A program made the translations under genes and the position numbers. From assembly GCF_001718695.1 (NCBI RefSeq), contig NZ_CP013421.1, positions 248,001 to 312,000 on the forward strand: a DNA stretch of 64,000 bases, written 5' to 3'. This document shows, one piece after another, positions 27,878 to 36,642 of this stretch (its first letter is position 1; every line of letters starts with the position of its first letter). The stretch is from Burkholderia ubonensis (lineage in GTDB: Bacteria; Pseudomonadota; Gammaproteobacteria; Burkholderiales; Burkholderiaceae). The notes under the pieces were generated by a model. The model was not told the origin of the DNA. It saw only the letters and a list, made by a program, of their open reading frames with translations, and searched no databases.

Positions 27878-29569
27878 CTAGACTTTGCGTGCTTCAAATG
27901 CTTGATCGAACTGCCGCGCCCGCTGGACCTCATCGCTGTGCAGGTAGGTCGACGTCGTCGATATCGACGCATGACGGAGATTGTCGCGCACCATGATCAG
28001 CTCCGCGCCACGGGCCAGCGCGTGCGTCGCATGTGTGTGCCGCATCCAGTGTGGGCTTGCGCGCCGAAGCTTCTCGGCCGTCGCTGGCCGTTCATCCTGG
28101 ATCGCGTCGGCCGCAAACCGAAAGAAGCGCCGCAGCACGCGCCAGAGCCTTGCACTCTCGATGCCGGCGCCGTCCTCCTCGAGGTTCGCGACCAGCGGTG
28201 TGATCGGGTTCCAGCGGGACGGCGTCACCGGCAGCCCGCGCTGGACCAGAGACTGATCCAGCGCGGATCTCGCCAGCGCAGGCAGCGCCACCTTGCCGGG
28301 TTTGCCGCCCTTGCCGATTACATGTAGCCAGTGATCCCCGCGGTCGTCGCGTCGAATGTCGCCGAGCGTGGCGTCGACGAACTCGCTGGCTCGCAGACCG
28401 GTCGCGTAACCGAAGTCGAGCAGGAAGCGCAGACGCTGCGCGGCCGGCGCGCCCCAGCGATACGACCATTCCAGTCCGTCGGCCAATGCGCGGATCAACA
28501 GCCACTCGCCTTCCGTGAAGCCACGGGCAACATCCAGCCCCGTACGCGCCGCGGCACCACGAACCTTGACGCCCGCAAACGGATTCGCCAGCACATAGCG
28601 CTGCTCGACCAGCCAGCGGAACATCGCTGACAGGACTGTGAGCGCATACGCTGCCGAACGCGCCGATAGCGGGCCGCTGAACGGCCGCCATTCGACGCTT
28701 TGTCGCGGCCGTGATGGTCCGACCCAACGCTCGCGCGGCGCCGGCCGCCCCAAGAACCCGCGGTACGCGATCGCGTCGTCGGTCGTCAGCGACGACAACG
28801 CTCGGCCACGTTCAACGATCGCCCACAGGATCAGACGTTCGGCCTCCTTCCGGTAGGCGCGCTGGGTCGCCGCAGACTCGTGCAGCGACAACCACGACCG
28901 GACCGCTCCATAGTCGTTCGATGCGCTCAGCAGACAAGCGGCCTGTGGTGCACGGAACTGCCCGCGCGAGCCATCGACTTCGTGTGGCACGCGAATCTGT
29001 TCCCACGGCACGACGATGCCGGACGGCGCCGCAGCGATCAATGCGCGTGCCCGCTCAGTCAGTGCGCGATGCGCCGCAAAGAAAGCCTCGATATGCCGTG
29101 CACTCGCGACGCCGAGTCCGGCGATTGCCGACCACCAGCGACGTCGCCGCGGAATCCGCACGGTCAGGTCCGCGAGTGTCCGAATGCCGTGCGCGTGGAG
29201 AGCATCGGCTATGCGCGGCGGCAGCCATTCCTCGACGGCATCGGTGATCAGGGGAACCGGCACGGGCAGATTGCGGAGCGCCTCGATCACGCGGGCGACG
29301 CTGTCGGCCGATGCGCTCGTCGGACGAGCAACGAACGCCGCCGCCAGGTCCTCGCGATGGCGGCTTCGCGCGAACGCGACAAGTCGCTGACGAATGCGGC
29401 CGAGGATGCCACGCGATGACCCGCCGGCGGCTCGGCGATCGCCCAGATAGCGGGCGACGGCGGCCCTCGCGTCCAGGCCGGCGTACCAGCCGCGCAGTGC
29501 GGCGAGCTCCGCTTCCTCGGGGAAGTCGGGCTTGTTCTCGTCGACGGAATGGGTCTCACGCGTTTTCAT
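27878..29569 (-). CDS. Large tyrosine recombinase/integrase with N-terminal accessory domain
   Basis: A 563-residue protein. Residues ~1-180 form an Arg-rich N-terminal domain with a helix-hairpin-helix-like stretch (ALHAHGIRTLADLTVRIPRR), as in DUF3701-type integrases. A SAM-like core-binding domain follows (QRAYRKEAERLILWAIVERG), then the catalytic domain with Arg (TGLRASEF), Lys (GKGGKPGK), HxxR (HWMRHTHATH), the second His (RHASISTT) and the Tyr nucleophile (TYLHSDEV). All catalytic residues are kept, so it should be active in site-specific recombination. Such integrases occur as single genes or in arrays in Burkholderia accessory regions. No attachment-site repeat is evident. A degenerate piece of a relative lies at 37751. 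Confidence 0.9.
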   Translation of the reverse strand: MKTRETHSVDENKPDFPEEAELAALRGWYAGLDARAAVARYLGDRRAAGGSSRGILGRIRQRLVAFARSRHREDLAAAFVARPTSASADSVARVIEALRNLPVPVPLITDAVEEWLPPRIADALHAHGIRTLADLTVRIPRRRRWWSAIAGLGVASARHIEAFFAAHRALTERARALIAAAPSGIVVPWEQIRVPHEVDGSRGQFRAPQAACLLSASNDYGAVRSWLSLHESAATQRAYRKEAERLILWAIVERGRALSSLTTDDAIAYRGFLGRPAPRERWVGPSRPRQSVEWRPFSGPLSARSAAYALTVLSAMFRWLVEQRYVLANPFAGVKVRGAAARTGLDVARGFTEGEWLLIRALADGLEWSYRWGAPAAQRLRFLLDFGYATGLRASEFVDATLGDIRRDDRGDHWLHVIGKGGKPGKVALPALARSALDQSLVQRGLPVTPSRWNPITPLVANLEEDGAGIESARLWRVLRRFFRFAADAIQDERPATAEKLRRASPHWMRHTHATHALARGAELIMVRDNLRHASISTTSTYLHSDEVQRARQFDQAFEARKV

Positions 29570-29835
29570 GATCGCCAGTTTAGATGCTTTTCAATGATGG
29601 GCAGATAATAACTCTTATCCGTCTAGATATTATTTCGACCGGTCATTCAACTGTTGATCCCCTGACCATTCGGCTGAAACGTCGGAACGATGTACGTCGG
29701 CGCGCATTACTGGCCGGCTTAGGCTTCGACTCCATTTCGAACCGCTTCTCAGCGGACACGTGAATCCGATCTGAGTCAATTAGCCGCATGGTCGAACGGA
29801 TGCAAGCTGTCCACCTCGCAAAGCCCGTGCTGGCG
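29570..29835. other. Intergenic, no gene seen
   Basis: These 266 bp between the integrase start and the IS3 copy B left end show no frame or motif that I can name. The part near 29600-29640 is AT-rich and may include the integrase promoter. Confidence 0.4.
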
Positions 29836-30327
29836 TGAGGCCGGTCGGAAAAAATGGAAGCCAACGTTTCGTAAAATCGAGAAACGGAGGCATGGATGAA
29901 TCGAATTCCAAGAGCGGTCTATACGAAGGAGCTTCGCGACGAAGCGGTCAAGTTGGCGTTGGCCGAAGGTGTGGGGGTATCGGAAGCTTCCCGGCGCTTG
30001 TCGATCCCAATCAAGACGCTGGCAAACTGGGTGCGCGCGGCGAAGGCCGGTAAGCTGAAAGATGTCGGCCGGCACCAGAGGCCACTGACGGAAATGGAGG
30101 CCGAGCTGGCGCAGGTCAAGCGCGAACTGGCCGAGGTCAAAATGGAGCGCGATCTGCTAAAAAAGTTCGCGACGTACTTCGCGAAGGAGTCGCGGTGAAG
30201 TACGGCGTGATCGAACAAATGCGACAGGACTATCCCGTGCCGCCGATGTGCCGCGTGCTGGGTGTATCGGTGAGCGGCTACTATGCGTGGCGCAAGCGCG
30301 GGCCGTCCGAAAGAACGCAGCAGGAGC
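29836..30327 (+). pseudogene. IS3-family element, copy B, truncated by an IS407-type element
   Basis: The sequence matches copy A (2700) for 492 bp, covering the left end, the complete orfA (29896-30198) and the first ~45 codons of orfB from the GTG at 30195 to CAGCAGGAGC. At 30328 it changes to the terminal GGTAATCCCCCCG of the next element. The rest of orfB and the right end are missing downstream of that element, so the insertion was accompanied by loss of DNA. orfA is intact but orfB is not. Confidence 0.9.
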
Positions 30328-30366
30328 GGTAATCCCCCCGCTTTTAACGCGAGTCAGAAGTAGAGA

Positions 30367-31167
30367 CTATGCCGCGGCCATGAGCCGCTGTTTCGGCGTC
30401 ACGCCGCCAAGGCCCATGTTAGGGCGCTCGTGATTGTATTGCCACATCCACTCGGTTGCGAAGTGCTGCACGTGCGCGAGGTCGTCCCAGTAGTACTGCG
30501 ACAGCCATTCATAGCGCACTGTCCGGTTGAATCGCTCCACGTAGGCGTTCTGCTGCGGCTTGCCAGGCTGGATGTAGTTCAATGCAATGCCCTGTCTGGT
30601 GGCCCACTGCGTGATCGCATCGCTCAAATACTCTGGACCGTTGTCGCAGCGTAACGCCATCGGTTTTCCCCGCCAGCCGATGATCTGCTCCAGTGCCCGA
30701 ATGACGCGCGCCGAGGGCAACGAGAAGTCGATCTCGATTCCCAATGCTTCTCGGTTGAAGTCGTCGATCACGTTGAACAGCCGGATACTGCGGCCGTCCT
30801 TCAACTGATCGTGCATGAAATCCATCGACCATACCGCATTCACCGACGCCGGCACGATCAGCGGCTCCGGCGCCTGCCGTACGAGCCGCTTGCGCGGCTT
30901 GATGCGCAGGTTCAACTCCAGTTCTCGATAAATCCGGTACACGCGCTTGTGGTTCCAGCCGAATCCCTTCACGTTGCGCAGATACAGGAAACACAGCCCG
31001 AAGCCCCAGTTGCGATGATTGTCGGTCAGCCGTAGCAGCCAATCGGCAATCTGTTCGTTCTCCGCATTGCGCTGCCGCTCATAGCGGTAGCACGTTTGGC
31101 TTATGCCAAATGCCTCGCACGCAAGCCGGATCGACACACCCCGGCTCGCTACTGCTTCTCTGGCCAT
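30367..31167 (-). CDS. IS407-type transposase OrfB
   Basis: A 266-residue DDE protein: D in [11 protein letters not shown] in [10 protein letters not shown] and E in [16 protein letters not shown], ending in [18 protein letters not shown]. Intact length for the group. It is expressed mainly as an OrfAB fusion by -1 slippage at the A7G run just before the orfA stop (around 31191-31198). Confidence 0.9.
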   Translation of the reverse strand: MAREAVASRGVSIRLACEAFGISQTCYRYERQRNAENEQIADWLLRLTDNHRNWGFGLCFLYLRNVKGFGWNHKRVYRIYRELELNLRIKPRKRLVRQAPEPLIVPASVNAVWSMDFMHDQLKDGRSIRLFNVIDDFNREALGIEIDFSLPSARVIRALEQIIGWRGKPMALRCDNGPEYLSDAITQWATRQGIALNYIQPGKPQQNAYVERFNRTVRYEWLSQYYWDDLAHVQHFATEWMWQYNHERPNMGLGGVTPKQRLMAAA

Positions 31168-31187
31168 CTCGCGGCGGGTAGATGGCC

Positions 31188-31454
31188 TCAGTCTTTTTTT
31201 GCTAGCGCCTCCGCGACGATCTCCGCCTTGATCTTCTCTTCGACATACATCTTGCGCAGTCGCGCGTTCTCCGCTTCCAGCTCCTTCATCTTGGCCATCA
31301 GCGACACGTCCATCCCGCCGTACTTGCTGCGCCAGTTGTAGAAGGTCGCCGTGCTAACGCCCAACTCCCGACAAATCTCCGGCACCGCCACCCCAGCTTC
31401 CGCGCGCTTGAGCGCTTCCATGATCTGGCTATCCGTGAACTTCGACTTCTTCAT
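31188..31454 (-). CDS. IS407-type transposase OrfA
   Basis: An 88-residue protein with HTH ([35 protein letters not shown]) and zipper ([19 protein letters not shown]). It ends [13 protein letters not shown] at the slippery run. The ATG at 31454 has AGGGAGTTC upstream. Confidence 0.9.
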   Translation of the reverse strand: MKKSKFTDSQIMEALKRAEAGVAVPEICRELGVSTATFYNWRSKYGGMDVSLMAKMKELEAENARLRKMYVEEKIKAEIVAEALAKKD

Positions 31455-31567
31455 CGCGTAGAACTCCCTTTGCTGGAAATTCTACTTCTGATCCCGCCTA
31501 CTGAACGGGGGTATTACCAACCGACCACGGGAGGCAGGCGTCAAACATCGCCTGCAAGACGTGCGCG

Positions 31568-32326
31568 ATGGCAGGACTATGCACCCGCAGTTCAATTGAC
31601 AACTTGACCCACGAGCGGCTCAACGCCGCCGTGCATTGCGTCCGTACCGTGCATCGCGGGCACGCCCTGTATCGCTCTGGCGACACCTTCGCGAGCATCT
31701 ATGCTATTCGCGCGGGTTCGTTCAAGACCGTGGTCATGCATCAGGAGGGGCATGAGCAGGTCACGGGATTCGGCATCGTAGGCGACACGCTTGGCATCGA
31801 TGGCATTGCCACCGGCAGACACAGTTGTGAGGCGATTGCGCTGGAAGACAGTTCCGTGTGCGCGATGCCGTTTGACCTACTCGAGATGCTGTGCCGGGAA
31901 GTGAAGGCAGTCCAGCGCCATGTGCATCAGATGCTGGGCGCTGAAATCGTGCGCGAGTCTGTCCTCATGATGCTGCTGGGCACTACGACGGCTGAGGCGC
32001 GGGTGGCCACCTTTCTCGTCGACCTGTCGAAGCGTTGGCAGGCGCGCGGCTACTCCGCTGCTGCTTTCACACTGAAGATGACGCGCGAGGAGGTTGGCAG
32101 CTACCTCGGCCTGAAACTCGAGACAGTCAGCCGGATGTTGTCAAAATTGCAGGGGCGAGGGCTGATCGAGGTACGTGGCAAGGATCTCCGGATTCTCGAT
32201 ATTGACGGGTTGCAGAAGCTGGCGACAGACGTTGGCCCTGCTACCTTCCGGGGTCAACCGCACCGGGAGGTATTCGGGTACGCGCCTGATGTTCGCTTGC
32301 CAGAACATCGGCTAGGAGCACATTGA
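31568..32326 (+). CDS. FNR/CRP-type regulator, start removed by IS407 element
   Basis: The product has a cyclic-nucleotide-binding-like beta roll, a dimerisation helix and a C-terminal HTH with the FNR recognition pattern (TREEVGSYLGLKLETVSRMLSKL, E..SR). The first available start is ATG 31568. The same frame before it reads ACKTCAMAGLC, the C-x2-C-x5-C cluster motif of oxygen-sensing FNR, but a stop in the IS end (31502) and the absence of any start codon between them mean that the first two cluster Cys cannot be translated. The third N-terminal Cys (AGLC) and the central Cys (EDSSVCAMPF) remain. The protein made here probably cannot hold a 4Fe-4S cluster, so oxygen control would be lost. 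Downstream genes overlap or follow closely. Confidence 0.85.
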   Translation: MAGLCTRSSIDNLTHERLNAAVHCVRTVHRGHALYRSGDTFASIYAIRAGSFKTVVMHQEGHEQVTGFGIVGDTLGIDGIATGRHSCEAIALEDSSVCAMPFDLLEMLCREVKAVQRHVHQMLGAEIVRESVLMMLLGTTTAEARVATFLVDLSKRWQARGYSAAAFTLKMTREEVGSYLGLKLETVSRMLSKLQGRGLIEVRGKDLRILDIDGLQKLATDVGPATFRGQPHREVFGYAPDVRLPEHRLGAH

Positions 32327-32718
32327 TGGAATCTCCCTACGAAATCGAAGGCATTGCATCCCGACAGGTCGACCATGTCGCCACCCAGCGGTATGTGCAA
32401 GCACGGCCTTCAGACCGGACCGCGCTGGAATTCGGTACGTCTCCCACTTGCGCCACGAATTTCCCGATGCTGACGCCGCACGAGATCGCCACGCTCATGC
32501 TCGTCGCTCATGCACCTGAGCAGGTCAGCATCGAGCGGCCCGACCTGCTGCCATTGTTGAACGGCAATCTGGTCAAGATTGACCGGTGTCGCAGATGCCG
32601 GGGCAAACCTCAGATGACGCCGTTGGGAGAAGCTCTCGTTGTCCGGCTTTGTAAAACAACGCGCCGGGCCTCGAAAGATGCCTTATCAAACCTTGATCGC
32701 AGTCGAGACCCTCACTGA
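32326..32718 (+). CDS. Hypothetical protein, coupled to the FNR-like gene
   Basis: A 130-residue protein from ATG 32326; its ATG overlaps the regulator stop (TGATG) and TAGGAGC precedes it, so it is translated with the regulator. I do not recognise the family. It has a central helical segment (TPHEIATLMLVAHAPEQV) and a C-terminal Cys pair CRRCRG, followed by MTPLGEALVVRL, a shape seen in small winged-helix or restriction-like hypothetical proteins. No signal peptide or membrane segment. Confidence 0.7.
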   Translation: MESPYEIEGIASRQVDHVATQRYVQARPSDRTALEFGTSPTCATNFPMLTPHEIATLMLVAHAPEQVSIERPDLLPLLNGNLVKIDRCRRCRGKPQMTPLGEALVVRLCKTTRRASKDALSNLDRSRDPH

Positions 32719-32726
32719 GGCCCATC

Positions 32727-32906
32727 ATGCAAATCTCCCATGAAGCTGAGCGCGTGGCCCGACAGCGGGCCGATCACCTGGAAGCCCTGATCGACGAGGC
32801 GGGGGCGGAGAGCTTCCCGGCAAGCGATCCCCCTGCTGTCCACCCGGAACGCTCGCCAGTCACAACGAACGTGCCGCCCGGTAGCGGGCCGCGAGTACCA
32901 TCATAG
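32727..32906 (+). CDS. Small protein with ESFPASDPPA motif
   Basis: A 59-residue frame from ATG 32727, 8 bp after the previous stop. The helical, charged N-terminus (HEAERVARQRADHLEALIDEA) is followed by ESFPASDPPAV, a motif shared by many small proteobacterial proteins of unknown role (usually ETFPASDPPA). The conserved motif and operon position support a real gene. Confidence 0.65.
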   Translation: MQISHEAERVARQRADHLEALIDEAGAESFPASDPPAVHPERSPVTTNVPPGSGPRVPS

Positions 32907-32971
32907 ATCAGTTGCTGAAGGCGGGGTGGCCCAGGCCGGCACCCGTCCTGACTTCACTGTAAGAGACGGTT

Positions 32972-33439
32972 TCATAAAGACTGATCGGCCCGCCGAAGGG
33001 TATTCCAGCAGATCAGACAGCAACCGAGTTTGAGGAACGCGCCGTGAATGTCTGCACGGCGCTCGAAACGAATACGGAGACGACGGAAGTGATGCAGCCA
33101 GGCATGCGTGCGTTCGACGACCCAGCGATATTTGCCAAGGCCGCTGCCATGTTCGGTACGGCGCTTGGCGATCACTGGCTCGATACCGCGATCGCGCAAC
33201 GCGCGCCGATGTCGCTCGGAGTCGTAACCGCGATCCGCGTAGACCACACGCGGCCGCTGCAATGGGTGGCCACGCAATCCGCGGATCGGCGGAATCGCGT
33301 CGATCAGCGGCAGCAATTGCGTGACGTCGTTGACGTTCGCGCCGGTCAGGATCGCGGCGAGCGGCGTACCGTTGGCGTCGGTGACGATGTGGTGCTTGGA
33401 ACCGGGTCGCGCGCGATCGGTGGGGTTTGGCCCAGGCAG
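32972..33439 (-). pseudogene. IS427-type transposase, orfB part
   Basis: The second half of the DDE transposase: GPNPTDRARPGSKHHIVTDANGTPLA, then VVYADRGYDSERHRRALRDRG with a catalytic Asp, and RWVVERTHAWLHHFRRLRIR with the catalytic Glu. It is cut from orfA by the IS110 insertion, so no complete transposase can be made from this copy. Confidence 0.88.
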
Positions 33440-34955
33440 TATGACTTTCCGTGAGCTACAGGCTGGCCCGACGTGGGGAGTCAAACGCGGGTTAGCATTG
33501 CTGCCAGAGCCGCACGGTGTGGACGGCGCCACACCCGGCGATTTCCACCACGGAGGCCAGCATGGAACACGATAGCACGGTGTACGTTGGGTTGGATGTC
33601 CACAAAGAGTCGATCACGGTCGCCTACGCGGTCGGCATGGGCGATGTGGAATTGCTAGGCCGGATCGGCACTGCCAAGGGTGATATCGATCGTCTGTGTA
33701 AACGCCTGCGTTCCAAGGGACGACAGGTACACGTCGTCTACGAGGCGGGCCCGTGCGGTTATGGACTCTACCGGCAGTTGGTTGAAGAAGGATTCGAATG
33801 TATGGTGTGTGCACCGTCGCTGATCCCGAGGAAACCTGGTGAGCGCGTCAAAACGGACCGCCGTGACTCAGTCAAACTGGCGCGCGCACTGCGGGCTGGT
33901 GATCTGTCGGCGGTGTATGTCCCCGGGATTGAAGACGAGGCTTTTCGCGACTTGGCCCGTGCGTGGGTGACCGCCAAGGATGATCTGAAGCAAGCCCGGC
34001 AACGGCTCAAGTCGTTTCTGCTCTCGCATGGCGTTCGGTATCCGGGCAAAGCCGACTGGGGATCTTCATATCGACGCTGGATAAGCCAACATTCGTTCAG
34101 CAACGAATGGCAACAGTTAGCATTCGAAGAGCATCGCCATACTCTTGCCGACCGGATGGCGCAATGTGAGCGTCTTGAGGCGGCATTGCGCGACGCGGTA
34201 GTCGACTGGCGGTTCTACCCTGCCGTCCTGGGGTTGCAGGCAATGCGCGGCGTCCAGTTCACCACGGCTGTAGGGATGCTCGCCGAAGTGGGCGATCTCT
34301 CCCGCTTCGAACATCCGCGACAGCTGATGGGCTGGCTTGGTGTGACGCCATCGGAACACTCCTCGGGCGATAAGCGACGGCAAGGCGGCATAACCAAGAC
34401 CGGCAACAGCTATGCCAGGAAGTTGTTGATCGAGGCAGCCTGGAGCTACCGACATCAGGCACGCGTGAGCGAAAACATTGAACGTCGGCATGCGGGTCTC
34501 CCCAAGCGCATCATTGATCGTGCCTGGGACGCACAGGTTCGACTCTGTCGACGTTATCGAAAATTAGCAGCGCGCGGGAAAAACGCCAATATCGCGGTCG
34601 TGGCGGTTGCCCGGGAGCTTGCAGGATTCATCTGGGACATTACGCGAATGTCTATGGCGCTCGCCGTCCCGCGTACTGAACTGACCGCAAGAACTTGACG
34701 AACAATTGAAGGAGTTTCCTGAAGGCGGCGTAGCCCGGTACTCGAGCAACCCGCGTAAAAACATCGCAATGGGTGTAGCCCGATTTGCGTGCCCAGGAAG
34801 CGGCAGGCTCATGAGACGGACCTCTGTAATGCGGTAACCAACCCGCGGATATCAGTGTGATTCACCGTCGGTATTACTGCTACGCCGCCCTCAGGAAATT
34901 CCTATGTTTAATGGGAAAACCAAAAAACCGATCCCGATTGACATGGAAAGTCATA
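33440..34955 (+). mobile_element. IS110-family element, copy 1
   Basis: The ends TATGACTTTCC and GGAAAGTCATA are inverted repeats about 1,516 bp apart, flanked by the broken IS427 sequence (CAG on each side, consistent with a 3-bp duplication). One transposase gene reads rightward. The ~250 bp after it, up to the right end, is non-coding, as is usual for the recombination-guide region of this family. Confidence 0.82.
33562..34698 (+). CDS. IS110-family transposase (DEDD), copy 1
   Basis: A 378-residue protein from ATG 33562 with CGGAGGCC upstream. The N-terminal RuvC-like DEDD domain begins STVYVGLDVHKESITVAYA and continues with VVYEAGPCGYGLYR and TDRRDSVKLARALRAG. The C-terminal Tnp_20 domain has the Ser region RQLMGWLGVTPSEHSSGDKRRQGGITKTGN. 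The frame is intact. Confidence 0.92.
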   Translation: MEHDSTVYVGLDVHKESITVAYAVGMGDVELLGRIGTAKGDIDRLCKRLRSKGRQVHVVYEAGPCGYGLYRQLVEEGFECMVCAPSLIPRKPGERVKTDRRDSVKLARALRAGDLSAVYVPGIEDEAFRDLARAWVTAKDDLKQARQRLKSFLLSHGVRYPGKADWGSSYRRWISQHSFSNEWQQLAFEEHRHTLADRMAQCERLEAALRDAVVDWRFYPAVLGLQAMRGVQFTTAVGMLAEVGDLSRFEHPRQLMGWLGVTPSEHSSGDKRRQGGITKTGNSYARKLLIEAAWSYRHQARVSENIERRHAGLPKRIIDRAWDAQVRLCRRYRKLAARGKNANIAVVAVARELAGFIWDITRMSMALAVPRTELTART

Positions 34956-34956
34956 T

Positions 34957-35313
34957 CAGTTTTTGGCCTGCCCCAACGGCGCGAATCGATGATGAATCGA
35001 CGGCGGCTCGTGAGAAGTCGATCTGGTCCGCTGCGCGCAGCTTTGCGAGCAGTAGCTCGTGCAAGCGATCCCAGACACCGGCTGCTTGCCAATCGCGCAG
35101 CCGGCGCCAACATGTCACGCCCGAGCCGCATCCCATCTCGGCCGGCAGGTCGCGCCAGCGTAGTCCGGTCTTGAGAACGAACAGGATGCCGGTCAGCGCG
35201 GCGCGATTCGAAACAGGCAGGCGGCCCGGGTTCTTCTCGCGCCGCGGCTTGGGTGGCGGCAGTAACGGCTCGATCAGTGTCCACAATTCATCGTCGATGA
35301 TCGGCTTGGCCAT
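34957..35313 (-). pseudogene. IS427-type transposase, orfA part
   Basis: The first ~119 residues: MAKPIIDDELWTLIEPLLPP, then the DUF4096-like region LTGILFVLKTGLRWRDLPAEMG and DRLHELLLAKL, with a catalytic Asp in AAVDSSSIRAVGAGQ. It stops at the IS110 boundary. Confidence 0.88.
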
Positions 35314-35430
35314 CTCCTCAGTCTCGGTTGTTCCGATGCCTGAGGTTAACAGCTCACCGCGAAAGTTAACAGCCCCACGGGGCCTTTTTGAAACCGTCTC
35401 TAACAGCCTCCCTGCATCAGTTTTCGGTAC

Positions 35431-36138
35431 TCAGATCGTCCGGTGCGCAAGCATGGTGCGGATCTCGCCGATCGCTCTGGCCGGGTTCAGGCCTTTGGGG
35501 CAGACGTCCGTGCAGTTCAGTATCGTCCGGCACCGGAAGAGGCGATACGGATCGTCAAGATTGTCCAGCCGCTCGCCCGTGCCCACGTCGCGGGAATCGA
35601 CCAGAAAGCGGTAGGCCTGCAGGAGGCCGGCAGGACCGACATATTTGTCTGGATTCCACCAGTACGAGGGGCACGCGCTGGAACAGCACGCGCACAAAAT
35701 ACACTCGTAGAGGCCGTCGAGTTGATCGCGTTCCTCGGGCGACTGGCGCCTTTCTCGTTCGGGTGGGGGAGTGTCGTTGATCAGATAGGGCTTAATCGAG
35801 TGGTACTGCTTGAAGAACGCAGTCATATCCACGATCAGGTCGCGAACGACCGGCAACCCGGGCAGCGGACGCAACACCGTATGGCGGGGGAGATCGTTGA
35901 GGTTGGTGACGCAGGCAAGCCCGTTCTTGCGGTTAATGTTCATCGCATCCGAGCCGCACACGCCTTCACGACACGAACGCCGAAAGCTGAGCGTCTCGTC
36001 CTGTGCTTTGAGCCGGACAAGTACATCGAGCAACATCCGGTCAGCATCGGCAACCGCTATCTCATACGTTTGCATGTACGGCCTGGGATCCCGGTCCGGA
36101 TCGTAGCGGAAAATTTCAAAGGTTCTTGTGTCACTCAC
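35431..36138 (-). CDS. Succinate dehydrogenase/fumarate reductase iron-sulfur subunit (SdhB-like), stand-alone
   Basis: A 235-residue protein from GTG 36138, chosen because AGGAGGAAC lies just upstream; the longer frame to 36249 has no family match. The N-terminal ferredoxin domain has the 2Fe-2S ligands (SCREGVCGSDAMN and a later Cys in NGLAC), and the C-terminal domain has CILCACCSSACPSYWW and CRTILNCTDVCPKGLNP for the 3Fe-4S and 4Fe-4S clusters. It would carry electrons between the flavoprotein and quinone. No sdhA, sdhC or sdhD is nearby, so it must work with subunits encoded elsewhere, or replace the housekeeping SdhB under some condition. It lies inside the 4-kb segment flanked by inverted 2.4-kb repeats. 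Confidence 0.9.
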   Translation of the reverse strand: MSDTRTFEIFRYDPDRDPRPYMQTYEIAVADADRMLLDVLVRLKAQDETLSFRRSCREGVCGSDAMNINRKNGLACVTNLNDLPRHTVLRPLPGLPVVRDLIVDMTAFFKQYHSIKPYLINDTPPPERERRQSPEERDQLDGLYECILCACCSSACPSYWWNPDKYVGPAGLLQAYRFLVDSRDVGTGERLDNLDDPYRLFRCRTILNCTDVCPKGLNPARAIGEIRTMLAHRTI

Positions 36139-36353
36139 GATGTTCCTCCTCGGTGGAACGGATCTCGTAGCTAGCGCGCGTTGTCCCCTACGCCACTCCA
36201 CCCCGGTCAAGCGCGGACCGACGGTATCCCAAACGGAGAATCCGGTCACCGCCGTGCTCCGTTCATAGTTCGCCTTGGTCAGACGCCGTCAACACTTGGA
36301 AGCCATGGCCGTTCCGCCAAAAATTGGACGCAATTTAGCAGGAGGGCTGGATC
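36139..36353. promoter_or_regulatory. Divergent intergenic region, SdhB-like gene / ferredoxin reductase side
   Basis: These 215 bp precede the leftward SdhB-like gene (AGGAGGAAC at its edge). I see no gene and no clear promoter box. Confidence 0.35.
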
Positions 36354-36497
36354 ATGTTCCGTCCGACTTGCCGCGGCAGTCACATCGCGTCATGGACCGC
36401 TGACTCTCACCCTATCGATCGGAAATTGGAGGACTTTGCTCCACGTCAAGACATTCACTTTATATCACAGCATGATGTATATTGGCAGTCGCGATAA
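36354..36497 (+). CDS. Possible 47-residue ORF upstream of the reductase
   Basis: ATG 36354 is preceded by AGGAGGGCTGG, a strong ribosome-binding site, and the frame ends at TAA 36497. The product (MFRPTCRGSHIASWTADSHP then IDRKLEDFAPRQ) has no family that I know. It may be a leader peptide, a remnant or chance. Confidence 0.3.
   Translation: MFRPTCRGSHIASWTADSHPIDRKLEDFAPRQDIHFISQHDVYWQSR
36436..36449 (+). promoter_or_regulatory. Weak FNR-box-like site
   Basis: TTGCTCCACGTCAA fits the FNR/ANR consensus TTGAT-N4-ATCAA at 8 of 10 positions, about 195 bp before the ferredoxin reductase start. It would fit with the FNR-like gene nearby but is too degenerate to be more than suggestive, and it falls inside the possible 47-residue ORF. 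Confidence 0.25.
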
Positions 36498-36642
36498 TGG
36501 CCAAAAGCAGGCCGGGGCCGTTTGACCTGAGAGTAGTCGATGCGCGCTGGCATGTCGTCGTTGCAAGTGCTGTACCGGCTCGGTAGGGGGAAAGGCGGCA
36601 GGCGCAATGGTGCGACCCGCATGACATTCATGAGGAATACAC

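Larger units (their letters stand above)
30328..31518 (-). mobile_element. IS3-family (IS407-type) element
   Basis: The ends GGTAATCCCCCCG (left) and GGGGGTATTACC (right) are inverted repeats 1,191 bp apart, enclosing leftward orfA and orfB. No 4-bp target duplication matches (GAGC versus AACC), which supports a deletion or recombination at the insertion. On its right side it removes the start of the FNR-like gene. Confidence 0.85.
32963..35400 (-). mobile_element. IS427-type IS5 element carrying an IS110 insertion, copy 1
   Basis: A 2,438-bp element with ends GAGACGGTTTCA at both sides and TAA directly repeated outside each end. orfA (35313 leftward) and orfB (ending 32972) of the IS427-type transposase are split by an IS110-family element at 33440-34955. 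An inverted copy of the same nested structure and the same length occupies 39380-41817. From the translations I see only one base difference (33160 versus 41620). Confidence 0.9.
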
